Shown: in pieces, positions 36,185-45,258 of the stretch
Layout of the letters: each line of letters opens with the position of its first letter
Numbering within the stretch: position 1 is the first letter of the stretch
Assembly: GCA_019636475.1 (NCBI GenBank)
Contig: JAHBXN010000005.1
Span: forward strand, 248,001 to 312,000
Length of the DNA: 64,000 bases
Source of the DNA: Phycisphaerae bacterium
GTDB taxonomy: Bacteria; Planctomycetota; Phycisphaerae; UBA1845; UTPLA1
Direction: 5' to 3'
Program-made: the position numbers and the translations under genes
Notes under the pieces: generated by a model
Database searches by the model: none
The model's input: only the letters and a program-made list of their open reading frames with translations
What the model was told of the DNA's origin: nothing

Positions 36185-39100
36185 ATGACCAAAGTTGGGA
36201 AACATTGTCTGATCCAGTCGCAGGCGTCCCCGCGATCGCGGCGCAGGGTGATTCGCCGCGCCTCGGCGATGGTCTTCATTCTCGGAGTGCTCTCCCTGAT
36301 TACGCTGGTCGGCCTGGCTTTGATCGTCAAAACGCATGGCGAAGCCGAGCGCATCACGATTCAGGAGACCGCCTCATCTGAAAAGGTCGCACTCGAGGGT
36401 ACGATCGCCACCATTCAGGAGATTCTCCGTCGCGACATCTGGGGAGATCCGTTGCCGCTGGCCGAAGCCGCCTTTGAACGGCCGCTTTCGAATGACGCGC
36501 CCATCGGATCCGATCCCAATCCGATCCTCGGCACACTTGGCAATCGCCTGGGTCTCCGCGAGAACAATGAACCCTACGACGCACCAGGGGAAGCCGATCG
36601 GTGGCTGGCGTCGAACATGCCCTATCTGGCCGATCCGGCAAACCTGCCGCCAACCACTGAGACCAACGTGCTTGCATGGGACCATGTGTCCTACATTGGG
36701 TCGGACATTCTCCAGCCACGGATGGTGACGCGCATCGTGGGCGGCGCCCCCGTTACCCAACATGTCAATCCCTTTGTCTGGGCGATCAATTCGCGCAATC
36801 CCGCTGATCCGGAGCTGGTGCGATATGACGCATCGTCGCTCGACGGCGTTCCGATCATTCAATCTCCGGTTGATCCCGGGGATCTTCTTCCCGGCTCGAC
36901 GACCAATGTGTCAATCCGAAACGCCCGCATCGTCTGGGAAAACTCGCAGGCAGGCGGCCACCTTGAAGCCCTCGCGGCCAAGCTGGCGCTCCCGGCGAAC
37001 GCGGGCTTCGCGGCGGATGTTGTGCCGCAGTTTCCCTACTTCGACACCAATCGCGACGGCATCGTCGATCTGTGGGATGCCGACGGCGACGGCGTCCCTG
37101 ATTCGCCACTGAGCCTCGTGATCGAAACTGATCGCGATGACGCCAATCAGCCACGGCGACTCTATGCGGCGGTCCGCATTGTCGACCATGGCGGCATGCT
37201 GAATGTGAATACCGCGTCGTCGCTCAGGTTGCCTAATGGCGTCCTGACTTTTGATGAGACGCGCGACGGCCTCCAGCGCCGTGGGAATCGTGCCGTGGAT
37301 TTCAGCTTGAACGGCGTTGTCCATCGTGACGATTGGCTGAACAGCTCGCGAGTTTCGTCGCTGATGGACTATCGTTCCAATGGCGTCGATCCGGATGTGT
37401 TCGATCGTGACTTCATTCGCCGGACACTGGTCGGCGGCCTGCCGGATCCATCGACGTTTTTCCTTCCGTTCGACCTGCGGGATGAGTCATCGCTGCGGCA
37501 TCGCAATCTGCTGGTTCGGTATGATCGCATTCGCGACCAGTTGGCCAATGCAAACGACTATCGAAACATCGACCGCGCCTTGCGAAACACGCTGCTGTGG
37601 TCCAGAGAGATTTCCTCAGTCACCGACGGCACCTACGCCGGCTCACCCCGATGGGCACGCCTGAATTCGAATTATGAACCGCCTGCCGCGACCACGGAGT
37701 ATGAAGGCTACACCAACGCGGGCGGCGCGGGTTGGCGTCAATTGCTCGATGAAGAACAGCTCTTTGCCGTCAGAAAGCCCATGCTGACGACGGTCAGTTC
37801 GGAAGTGATGATGCCGCCAGACATCGGTCTGCGAACACTCCCGGCAACTGGAGATTCGCCGATCGATCGCCGATTGCGGCAGCTGTGGTCACTCGGAATG
37901 GATTGGCCGGTGCTCATGCAGGCCGGCTCCGCGATTGAGCAGGATCCGGCGCGACCCGATGCGGCCGCTTCGCTCTCGCTCATCGGCTCTTACATTCTGC
38001 CTGCGACCAAGCCGCTTCCGGCCGACTGGGCACGCGTCCAGTCGATCGATTTGAACATGGCATCGTCGACAAGCCCGATCTCCGCCAAGGCTGATTTCAT
38101 TCGGTATGTCGCCGCGGCAACATATCTTGCCCTTGAAGCCGGCGCGAATACGGCCAGTTTCAACTACCAGGGCATTCCCCTGCTTGATACGCAAGCAGTT
38201 GGCGCTTCGCTGAATCGCCAGTGGCTCGCGTGGCAGCTTGCCGTCAATCTGGCCGATTACCGTGATGCGGATTCCGCTCCAACTTACTGGCCGTGGCGGC
38301 CCGCGCCCGGCGAACCGGTCCAATACGTCATCGGCGTTGATCGACAACCGTTCTTCACTGAAGCATTTGCCTTCCTGACTGCGGGCAACACCGAAGGCTC
38401 CGGTCCAATTGGCACCAACCCGCCGCCCGGTTCGCCCGGTACGCCGGGAGGGCCGCCAATTGTTCGCGACCGCTGGTACTATGCATTCGAACTTTTTGTT
38501 CCGCCAGGCTGGAATGTGAGCACGGCAAATCTCTATTTCCGCGCACCGGAACTCGGCCCGGACCTTATCCCCCTGTCGGCGTTTCGCCAGCAGACGGCGA
38601 CGGGCCTGGGCGCAGTGCTGCCCGCGGTGCTTTCCGGCGGACCGGCCGATATCGACGCCGTCACCGACCGCGATCATGGAAACTACTATGTCTTCTGCAA
38701 CTCGCTGGACGACGCACCGGCGGACATCCGTGCCAGGCTGACGGCATTTCCTCGTACCTATGTGTACAACGGCCTGGCCATTGATACTTCCGGATTCGGC
38801 AGAATGGAACTTGTCTATTCACCGACTGGCCAGGCAGCGCCGTCGGCAGGCTCATTCCCGAATCACGTGCTCGACGTCATCGGGCCTCAGTACTCAGGCG
38901 GCGAACTTGCGGATCAATCTTTCCCCGGCACCGGCGCAAACCTGCCCGGTACAACCGACGACTTCAGTTGGGCTCGTCGGCCGTCGCTTACGGTCATGCC
39001 GGAGGGCGGCATCCGCGCCTTCTCGCTTCGCCGCAGTACGAAGGGCTGGCGATTCACGACGGCGTGGCACATCTACAGCGTTGCGCCGACCGGTATAAGC

Positions 39101-40558
39101 CTTCCGAGGCTGGCCAATTTCGATGAATCACTGGGCGAGCCGAACCGGGAAACGAATCAGTCCGGCGCCGACATTGATTCGCGCATTCCCGAATCGGTCT
39201 GGCCGGCGATGACCTCGATGTCAGGCGCTGTGGCGGAGGACGACTTCGTCTCGGGTCTGCCGTTCGCGGCGTTCGACTCGGTCGCCGATTTGTCGCGCAT
39301 GCTCATGGTCGGCCCCGTGAACCTGACAAACACGCCGGCACGACCCGTTCTGTTTGATTACACCGCCATCACGCCGACCATACGCACAGGCGTCGAGCTT
39401 CCAGCCACAGTGCTCATCGCCCAGACGCTGACAGCTCCGCCATCGGGCAATGCCCCCTTCGGTGATAGCTCGACGCGCGTGGCGGCCGGCCGGGTGGACT
39501 TTGTTGACGCCTACCGCGTGGGAAATCCGTCTCAACCGTGGACGTGGAAGCTCTTCGACTATCTGACTGTCAACAGTCCGCTTCATGACGGCATCGACAA
39601 CGACGGGGACGGACTCATCGACTTTGAAGCCGATCCGACCGAGGCGGTCGATATCGGTTTCCGCATTGCAGGGCGCGTCAATCTGAACACCGCCCCCGCG
39701 ACGGTGCTCCGCGCCGGGCCCTTCATGTCTCTGCTACCGACGTCACCGCAGATCGCCCTTTACAACTCCGCGCCGATCAATGATCCGATCGCCGCGTTCT
39801 TCGCTGGAACCGGTTTCTACTATGACCTGCCGTCCGCAATTATCGCAAAACGAGAGAACCGCCGGACGTGGCTGCGTCTGCCGGACGGAACCACGGGCGT
39901 ACCGCAGGTTGTCGCCGTCGCGCAAAACGCTGCGCCCGGCGGTGGCGCGGGCCCTGGTGGAGGCTCCGGCGTGGGCAGCGCCACGACGCGAAAACCGTTC
40001 CAAACGATCGCTTCGCTCGCCCATTTGACTTCCGTGACGGACGCATCCGGTCGTGACGACCTGTTCCGAATCGATCGATATCACACATCCGCGGCGAGCG
40101 GCGCGTTGCTTTTCAACCACATTATTCCCGAGCGTGATCCAACAGTCGGCGGTTCCACCAACACGCACCCGCGGCTGGGGCTCGATGGCTCACCTTATTC
40201 GCCAGACTTCCGTTTCCGCCCCGGTCGAAGTGTCGCGGATTATGTGCCGATTGAGACGCCCGCACTCTTTGTCGGAGACCCCACCCAGGTTCGCAGCGAT
40301 CCGATTGACGGTGCAGGAATACGAGGCCGCGACATCCTTTTGTCGCGCCTCACGAACACGTACACAACGCGGTCCGACGTCTTCACGGCATATATCGCCC
40401 TGATCGACGAGGACGGCAATTATGTGCACCGCAGCGAGGTGACCTTGGACCGCAGTCCATGTTTCAATGAGGTCTCGTCGCAGGGTGCCCCGAGGCGGCC
40501 GATCATGCCGCAGATATTGACCCGAACGGACGGGAGTTATTCGGACGACACGAAGTGA
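36185..40558 (+). CDS. Giant GspK-like minor pseudopilin
   Basis: The 1,457-residue protein begins with a basic leader and a hydrophobic helix (about residues 28-48, SAMVFILGVLSLITLVGLAL) like those of GspK/PilX. No ordinary G/F cleavage site is obvious. Two segments match the GspK helix-hairpin-helix region: GGMLNVNTASS near residue 335 and GRVNLNTAPATVLR near 1160. Calcium-type loops occur near 288 (DTNRDGIVDLWDADGDGVPD) and 1135 (DNDGDGLID). A Gly/Pro-rich linker (GGGAGPGGGSGVG) lies near residue 1255. Classical GspK is about 320 residues, so this is some four times longer. A GGGAG ribosome site precedes ATG 36185. Confidence 0.8.
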   Translation: MTKVGKHCLIQSQASPRSRRRVIRRASAMVFILGVLSLITLVGLALIVKTHGEAERITIQETASSEKVALEGTIATIQEILRRDIWGDPLPLAEAAFERPLSNDAPIGSDPNPILGTLGNRLGLRENNEPYDAPGEADRWLASNMPYLADPANLPPTTETNVLAWDHVSYIGSDILQPRMVTRIVGGAPVTQHVNPFVWAINSRNPADPELVRYDASSLDGVPIIQSPVDPGDLLPGSTTNVSIRNARIVWENSQAGGHLEALAAKLALPANAGFAADVVPQFPYFDTNRDGIVDLWDADGDGVPDSPLSLVIETDRDDANQPRRLYAAVRIVDHGGMLNVNTASSLRLPNGVLTFDETRDGLQRRGNRAVDFSLNGVVHRDDWLNSSRVSSLMDYRSNGVDPDVFDRDFIRRTLVGGLPDPSTFFLPFDLRDESSLRHRNLLVRYDRIRDQLANANDYRNIDRALRNTLLWSREISSVTDGTYAGSPRWARLNSNYEPPAATTEYEGYTNAGGAGWRQLLDEEQLFAVRKPMLTTVSSEVMMPPDIGLRTLPATGDSPIDRRLRQLWSLGMDWPVLMQAGSAIEQDPARPDAAASLSLIGSYILPATKPLPADWARVQSIDLNMASSTSPISAKADFIRYVAAATYLALEAGANTASFNYQGIPLLDTQAVGASLNRQWLAWQLAVNLADYRDADSAPTYWPWRPAPGEPVQYVIGVDRQPFFTEAFAFLTAGNTEGSGPIGTNPPPGSPGTPGGPPIVRDRWYYAFELFVPPGWNVSTANLYFRAPELGPDLIPLSAFRQQTATGLGAVLPAVLSGGPADIDAVTDRDHGNYYVFCNSLDDAPADIRARLTAFPRTYVYNGLAIDTSGFGRMELVYSPTGQAAPSAGSFPNHVLDVIGPQYSGGELADQSFPGTGANLPGTTDDFSWARRPSLTVMPEGGIRAFSLRRSTKGWRFTTAWHIYSVAPTGISLPRLANFDESLGEPNRETNQSGADIDSRIPESVWPAMTSMSGAVAEDDFVSGLPFAAFDSVADLSRMLMVGPVNLTNTPARPVLFDYTAITPTIRTGVELPATVLIAQTLTAPPSGNAPFGDSSTRVAAGRVDFVDAYRVGNPSQPWTWKLFDYLTVNSPLHDGIDNDGDGLIDFEADPTEAVDIGFRIAGRVNLNTAPATVLRAGPFMSLLPTSPQIALYNSAPINDPIAAFFAGTGFYYDLPSAIIAKRENRRTWLRLPDGTTGVPQVVAVAQNAAPGGGAGPGGGSGVGSATTRKPFQTIASLAHLTSVTDASGRDDLFRIDRYHTSAASGALLFNHIIPERDPTVGGSTNTHPRLGLDGSPYSPDFRFRPGRSVADYVPIETPALFVGDPTQVRSDPIDGAGIRGRDILLSRLTNTYTTRSDVFTAYIALIDEDGNYVHRSEVTLDRSPCFNEVSSQGAPRRPIMPQILTRTDGSYSDDTK

Positions 40559-40871
40559 TCGGCGTCCTTGTTTGAATGCTCCCTCCCGGTCACCCAACAG
40601 CCCCAATTGGACCAATCATGGGTCCGAGAGGGGCCTGCGACGTGGCCTGGACACACCCGGAGATGGGTCCGGAAGACGAAAAAAACCACTCCGCAAACGG
40701 CCGCGCGTCGCGGTCGCGGCAAGCCTTGCGGCGAGCCGAAAGTATATTGCGGAAAAGACTTTACTGACCGCTTTGAACGAGGCTACAATGTACCGAACAG
40801 GTCCTGCCTCGGGGGAAGGCGGAACGGATTCATACCTTCAGTGTTTACCTGACTAGCGGAGGAACGCAGCC
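40559..40871. other. Intergenic region carrying the promoter of the GspG-like gene
   Basis: The 313 bases between the GspK-like and GspG-like genes show no gene. The first half is GC-rich. The second half contains a promoter (listed separately) and a GGAGGA ribosome site at 40858-40863, 8 bases before ATG 40872. No terminator with a T-run was seen after the GspK-like gene. Confidence 0.6.
40760..40789 (+). promoter_or_regulatory. Sigma-70-type promoter of the GspG-like gene
   Basis: TTTACT at 40760-40765 and TACAAT at 40784-40789 are spaced 18 bases apart. With a good ribosome site and a strong terminator around the next gene, they suggest that this pseudopilin is expressed as its own unit at a higher level than the minor pseudopilins. 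Confidence 0.6.
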
Positions 40872-41852
40872 ATGCTCGCACGACGTACTCGAACCGCATT
40901 CACCCTCATCGAATTGCTGACGGTGATGGCGATTATCGTGATTCTGATCGGTATTTTGACGCCGTCGCTCACCGGCGCCCGGAATCGTTCGATCCAGACA
41001 GCCATCAAGGCGCAGATTAACGCCATGTCGGTTGGTCTCGAGTCGTTCCACGGCGATGAAGGCAAATACCCTGCCTCCAACCCGGTGCTCTGGGCGACAG
41101 ACGTCAACAACACGCTTGGCATCCGCGCCGCTCAGATGGCTGCGTGGGAGGTTGACGACGGCAGCAGCGACCTTCAGGGTGCCCACATCCTCGTCGATGC
41201 GCTGGTTGGCCGCGATAATCTTGGTTATGACCCGCGCGCGCCGCAGGTCGGCCCTGGCGGCAGCAGCGACCCGTACAACCGATGGTCGCCGCAGAACGAT
41301 CGCCGTGCCCCGTATATTCCGGTCGATGGCGTCAGCCTGACCACCGGCAATGAGCCGCCTGAGGACGTGCTCGGACAGTACACCAACCTGAACCAGGTAC
41401 AGCCGACGATCGACGGCCTGAAGTGCCAGGTCTTCCGTGACAAGTTCGGCTGGCCGATCCTCTACTATCGTGCTAATCCTTCGGCCAATCAGAACACGCC
41501 GATCGTTCAACGAACCACCGGCGCGGCCTACGGCGACGGCGTCTATGACGGCGCGGATAACCGCTACTTCACGAGCTATGCCGGCTCGCCGCATCGCATC
41601 GCCGACGCGAACATCGGCCTCCCGACGCCCTATCCGAATTCAGCCTCGCTGGTGACGGCGACCTCCGGCAACTTTGCCGAGTTCATCCGCTCGATCCGGG
41701 CGACAACCTATGATGTCACGAACACGACCAACATTGTCTGGCCGCGGCCGGTCAAGGGCGATCGTTTCATCATTCTCAGCGCCGGTAAGGATGGCAAGTA
41801 CGGCACGATCGATGACGTGGCGAACTTCGAGGTCTTCTCGACCGAACGCTGA
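40872..41852 (+). CDS. Major pseudopilin, GspG-like
   Basis: The 326-residue protein has a very short leader (MLARRTRTA) and the signal FTLIELLTVMAIIVILIGIL, the canonical form with Phe at +1 and Glu at +5. The C-terminus, RFIILSAGKDGKYGTIDDV, matches the calcium-binding end of GspG proteins (the xSAGPDGxxGTxDD pattern). The head, with an AAWEVDDGSSDL region, is twice the usual GspG length. It is transcribed from its own promoter and followed by a strong terminator, consistent with a major structural subunit. Confidence 0.88.
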   Translation: MLARRTRTAFTLIELLTVMAIIVILIGILTPSLTGARNRSIQTAIKAQINAMSVGLESFHGDEGKYPASNPVLWATDVNNTLGIRAAQMAAWEVDDGSSDLQGAHILVDALVGRDNLGYDPRAPQVGPGGSSDPYNRWSPQNDRRAPYIPVDGVSLTTGNEPPEDVLGQYTNLNQVQPTIDGLKCQVFRDKFGWPILYYRANPSANQNTPIVQRTTGAAYGDGVYDGADNRYFTSYAGSPHRIADANIGLPTPYPNSASLVTATSGNFAEFIRSIRATTYDVTNTTNIVWPRPVKGDRFIILSAGKDGKYGTIDDVANFEVFSTER

Positions 41853-41929
41853 TCGATTTTGCATCGTGTGGCGGTCCGGCGATCGGCTAAAGAGGATTGC
41901 CGGACATTCGAAAACAAGTTGATTACTTC

Positions 41930-41967
41930 GCGGGGTCGCTCTTTGACGGGCGACCCCGCTTTGTTTT
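41930..41967 (+). terminator. Strong intrinsic terminator
   Basis: A perfect 10-bp stem, GCGGGGTCGC (41930-41939) with GCGACCCCGC (41950-41959), has a 10-base loop and is followed by TTTGTTTT. It ends the GspG-like transcript and sits just beyond the stop of the converging DUF420 gene. Confidence 0.88.
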
Positions 41968-41984
41968 GCGCGATGGACCGCACA

Positions 41985-42398
41985 TCACATTCTGTAAAGC
42001 ATCCAATAGACGATCACACCCGTGACGGAGACGTACAGCCAAATTGGCAATGTCCATCTCGCGATCCGCCGATGATGATCGATCTGGTTCCGAAAGGCAC
42101 GATACAGCGTGATCCCCACCAATACCGGAACGACAGCAGCCAGAACGACGTGAGAGATAAGAATGAAGAAATAGACGGCTCGGATCGTGCCGACGCCCTC
42201 ATACTTCACCGAACCCACGTTGAAGTGATAGACAAGATAGCTGGCGAGAAATGCAGAAGAGACCGCCACCGCGCCAAGCATGCACGCCCGGTGCGCGATG
42301 ATTCGCTTCGACCGCACCATCGCAAAGCCGGCGAGAATCATGAGGGTGGCCACCGCGTTCAGCGTCGCGTTCAGATGCGGCAGATCCTGGACTGTCAC
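41985..42398 (-). CDS. DUF420 membrane protein (CtaM-like, oxidase assembly)
   Basis: The 137-residue protein starts at a GTG that overlaps the SCO1 stop as GTGA, with GAGGT 6 bases upstream. DLPHLNATLNAVATLMILAGF and AVSSAFLASYLVYHFNVG are typical of DUF420, a four-helix family found beside terminal-oxidase genes; CtaM in Firmicutes is needed for active aa3 oxidase. A longer start at GTG 42422 is possible but less supported. It is last in the respiratory locus. Confidence 0.88.
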   Translation of the reverse strand: MTVQDLPHLNATLNAVATLMILAGFAMVRSKRIIAHRACMLGAVAVSSAFLASYLVYHFNVGSVKYEGVGTIRAVYFFILISHVVLAAVVPVLVGITLYRAFRNQIDHHRRIARWTLPIWLYVSVTGVIVYWMLYRM

Positions 42399-43201
42399 CG
42401 ATTGACCTCGCGAAGAAGCCACATGATGTCAGCGAGAAGGCGGTCACGGGTCGCCTGAGGCATCGGCCGGCCAAAGACTTCGCTCCGCGGCCATGCCATT
42501 TCTTCGTCCGTGATGATCTCGTAGTAACCTCGAATTTGTCCGCGATGATCGATCAGCACAAAGCGCGGGGAATGCTCGACCTGATGTTCGCCTTCGTCCA
42601 TCCTTGTCGCTGGCAGTTTAAAGCCGCTGCGTGATAGATCGTATATGGACAACGTATCTCCGGTAAGGAAGATCCAATCCATCGCGTCGGCATTGAACTG
42701 GCGAGCATACTGCAGCAAGACCGGGGGCGTATCCGTCTCAGGATCGACCGTGAAAGAAACGGTCACGACATTCTTCGCGCCGCGCGTGAAAAGCGCTTGA
42801 TGCAATTCTCGCATTCTCTGCGTCATGATGGGACATGGACCGCCGCATGTGGTGAAGATGAAATCCGCGACCCAGACCTTGCCTATTAGATCCGCCCGCG
42901 TGACCGTTCGACCGGTCTGATCGATCAGTTTGAAATCGGGTACTTCGCCAATAATCGGCAGCCGCTGCTGTGCGGCAATTGACCGCCCCTTGCCGAATCG
43001 GGCTTCATCGACTCGGCGAAACTGCAAGTATGCCAGACTTCCGACGAAGACCAGTGAGACGACCATCAGAACCCAGAATCGCCGGGTAATGACGGGATCC
43101 GGGCGTGAACCGGCTGGGGGTGGCGGCAACGGCGGATCGACCGAGCTTGCAGACGAGACATCCGAATTGAGTCGGGCTTCTTCACGTGATGAGTGGATCA
43201 T
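42395..43201 (-). CDS. SCO1/SenC copper chaperone
   Basis: The 268-residue protein has one N-terminal membrane helix (about residues 42-60) and a thioredoxin-like SCO domain. The copper-binding CxxxC appears in FTTCGGPCPIM, and the distal His in VEHSPRF. The family delivers copper to, or reduces, the CuA site of oxidase subunit II, acting on the outer face of the membrane. The ATG at 43199-43201 precedes a Pro-rich stretch before the membrane helix; the open frame upstream has no homology. Four bases overlap the DUF420 gene. Confidence 0.92.
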   Translation of the reverse strand: MIHSSREEARLNSDVSSASSVDPPLPPPPAGSRPDPVITRRFWVLMVVSLVFVGSLAYLQFRRVDEARFGKGRSIAAQQRLPIIGEVPDFKLIDQTGRTVTRADLIGKVWVADFIFTTCGGPCPIMTQRMRELHQALFTRGAKNVVTVSFTVDPETDTPPVLLQYARQFNADAMDWIFLTGDTLSIYDLSRSGFKLPATRMDEGEHQVEHSPRFVLIDHRGQIRGYYEIITDEEMAWPRSEVFGRPMPQATRDRLLADIMWLLREVNR

Positions 43202-43311
43202 GCCATCTAATTCTAATTTCACAGTGCAATTGCGACAAATCGTCGCGAAGCCGCTGGACGCGGCGATGAAACCATGCTGGCCGAATCGACGCCGCCAATC
43301 GGACCGGAGGT

Positions 43312-44175
43312 CTATTGGGCCGCCCTGGCGGAATCTCGGATTGCGACGAAAATCGATATTCCGATCATGAGTAGGGCAAACGCCACTGTGACGCCGAGCG
43401 CTGCCCACAAATCGATGACATGTCCGACAGCCTCCGAACCACCGGGAAATACGGCATGTCGCAGCAGCGCGACCGAGTAAGTCATCGGATTGACCAGCGT
43501 AATCCACCGAAGCACGGCGGCCGATCCCGAAGGCGGAAAGAAAGCGCCTGACAGAACCAGCATCGGCATCAATAACAGGTTCATTATGCCGTGAAAGCCC
43601 TGTGTCGAGTCCATGATCCACGCCAGCCAGAATCCGAGCGCCGTCACTGCAATCGCGACTGGTATCATCGCTGCGGCCGTAAGGAGAAAACTCTCAATGC
43701 TCAACGGTACGCCGGCCGTCGGCGCAAGCAGCAGAAAGACAGCAGCTTGGCCGATCGCCAAGATCGAAGCGCCCATCACCTTACCCAGAACAATCGCCAG
43801 GCGCGGTACCGGCGCAACGAGCACGCCCTGCATGAAACCTTCGCGCCGGTCGTCGATGATTGAGATCATCGCGAATATTGATGTGAACAGGAGAATTGCC
43901 GCGAGCGCGCCGGGGAATGTGTACTGCATGTAAGTCATCGACGCGGCGCCCTCAGTGACTCCGCCGGACGCCCCCAATGAAAACGACCTCCCAAGCCCGC
44001 CGCCGACCATCAACCAGAAAATCAATGGCGTTCCCAGGGCACCAATGATGCGACTGCGCTGCCGCAGAAATCGGACGATCTCCCTCTGGATGAGCGTCCG
44101 GCACGGTAGCCACAAACCGACGACTGCATCGGACGGCGACACGGATTTCATGCTGGCAGCAGACTCAGGAGTCAT
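43312..44175 (-). CDS. ABC-2 type transporter permease
   Basis: The 287-residue protein has six predicted membrane helices and the ABC-2 layout, including VNPMTYSVALLRHAVFPG near the C-terminus. Its ATG overlaps the ATP-binding protein gene by 4 bases (44172-44175), so the two form one exporter. It probably pumps an unknown substrate. Its position between haem A/O synthesis and SCO1 genes suggests a role in oxidase assembly, for example haem or copper handling, but this is inferred from context only. Confidence 0.88.
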   Translation of the reverse strand: MTPESAASMKSVSPSDAVVGLWLPCRTLIQREIVRFLRQRSRIIGALGTPLIFWLMVGGGLGRSFSLGASGGVTEGAASMTYMQYTFPGALAAILLFTSIFAMISIIDDRREGFMQGVLVAPVPRLAIVLGKVMGASILAIGQAAVFLLLAPTAGVPLSIESFLLTAAAMIPVAIAVTALGFWLAWIMDSTQGFHGIMNLLLMPMLVLSGAFFPPSGSAAVLRWITLVNPMTYSVALLRHAVFPGGSEAVGHVIDLWAALGVTVAFALLMIGISIFVAIRDSARAAQ

Positions 44176-45116
44176 TTCGCCACTCCGTTGCGCTCGGTGG
44201 CGTCTTCAAAGCGATGCCCCGTTTCATGGATGAACACATCCTCCAAAGTCGGCTTACCCAGTGTGATGGACCGGATTCGTGTACCAAATTGACCAAGCAG
44301 CCGCGCCATCAACTGGGCGCCATCCGGAGCCTCCACACGGACCACGCCGTTTACACAGCCCGCTTTCACGCGGAGTTGCTCGGTGATGTCTCGTGCCAGC
44401 AAATCGGCATCGTCCGAATCGATCGTCACGCACTCGCCACCGATTCGCCGCTTCAATTCATCAGGCTCGCCAATAACGACGACCCGTCCGCGATCGAAGA
44501 CCGCCAGTCGGTCGCATCGGTCGGCCTCGTCCATGTCGTGCGTCGTGAGCAGCAGCGTTGTTCCACGGGATTGCCTGGCCGCAAGCAGATGCTGCCAGAG
44601 TTCCTTGCGGGCCCGCGGATCCAGTCCGTTGCACGGTTCGTCGAGGATCAGCAGCGACGGCTCGTGCAGCAGGCACTTCGCCAGTTCGACCCGGCGTTTC
44701 AGCCCCCCCGAGAGTGTCTTCACAAGCGAGCCGGAGCGTTCGGTCACACCCAGAGTGGCCATCACTTCATCAACCCGGCTACGCAACGAGGATCCCATTA
44801 GTCCGTAAAGACGTCCGCCATGCATCAGATTTTCGCGAACGGTCAGTTGCGCATCGAGGCTGGGTGATTGAAACACAACCCCGATCCGACCGCGAACGAG
44901 CTCACGCTGATTGACGACGTCGTAGCCGGCGATGGTCGCCCGGCCCATCGTGGGAGGAAGCAGCGTTGTCAGGATTTTGAAAAGCGTGGATTTGCCGCTG
45001 CCGTTCGGGCCCAGAAGTCCGAAGCACTCGCCCGACGATACATTGAAGGAGACACCGTCGAGCGCGAGTTGCGAACCATATCGATGGTGGATGTTCTCGA
45101 CAGTGACGATGGACAC
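44172..45116 (-). CDS. ABC transporter ATP-binding protein
   Basis: The 314-residue protein has a Walker A motif GPNGSGKST, signature LSGGLKRRVELAKC and Walker B SLLILDEPCNGLDP, all intact. A roughly 90-residue C-terminal extension is typical of ABC-2 exporter ATPases (NatA/CcmA-like). It starts at GTG 45114-45116. It pairs with the overlapping permease gene. The 142 bases upstream (45117-45258) show no gene. Confidence 0.93.
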   Translation of the reverse strand: MSIVTVENIHHRYGSQLALDGVSFNVSSGECFGLLGPNGSGKSTLFKILTTLLPPTMGRATIAGYDVVNQRELVRGRIGVVFQSPSLDAQLTVRENLMHGGRLYGLMGSSLRSRVDEVMATLGVTERSGSLVKTLSGGLKRRVELAKCLLHEPSLLILDEPCNGLDPRARKELWQHLLAARQSRGTTLLLTTHDMDEADRCDRLAVFDRGRVVVIGEPDELKRRIGGECVTIDSDDADLLARDITEQLRVKAGCVNGVVRVEAPDGAQLMARLLGQFGTRIRSITLGKPTLEDVFIHETGHRFEDATERNGVAK

Positions 45117-45258
45117 GACTCTGGCACCCTACCTCGCAGCAACGCGCGGTCGTTGCATGTCACACCGCGATGCCCCCCAAATGCCATTCGGAACAAACGC
45201 GGGCATGCGCGAAACGAAGGCTCCGATCCGCAGACGTCCACGCGAGACAAAGTCGACC

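Noticed and set aside
34999-36357. A 452-codon minus-strand frame in the pseudopilin operon
   Set aside because: It is opposite the GspJ-like gene, whose prepilin signal and ATGA coupling are convincing; the antisense product resembles nothing.
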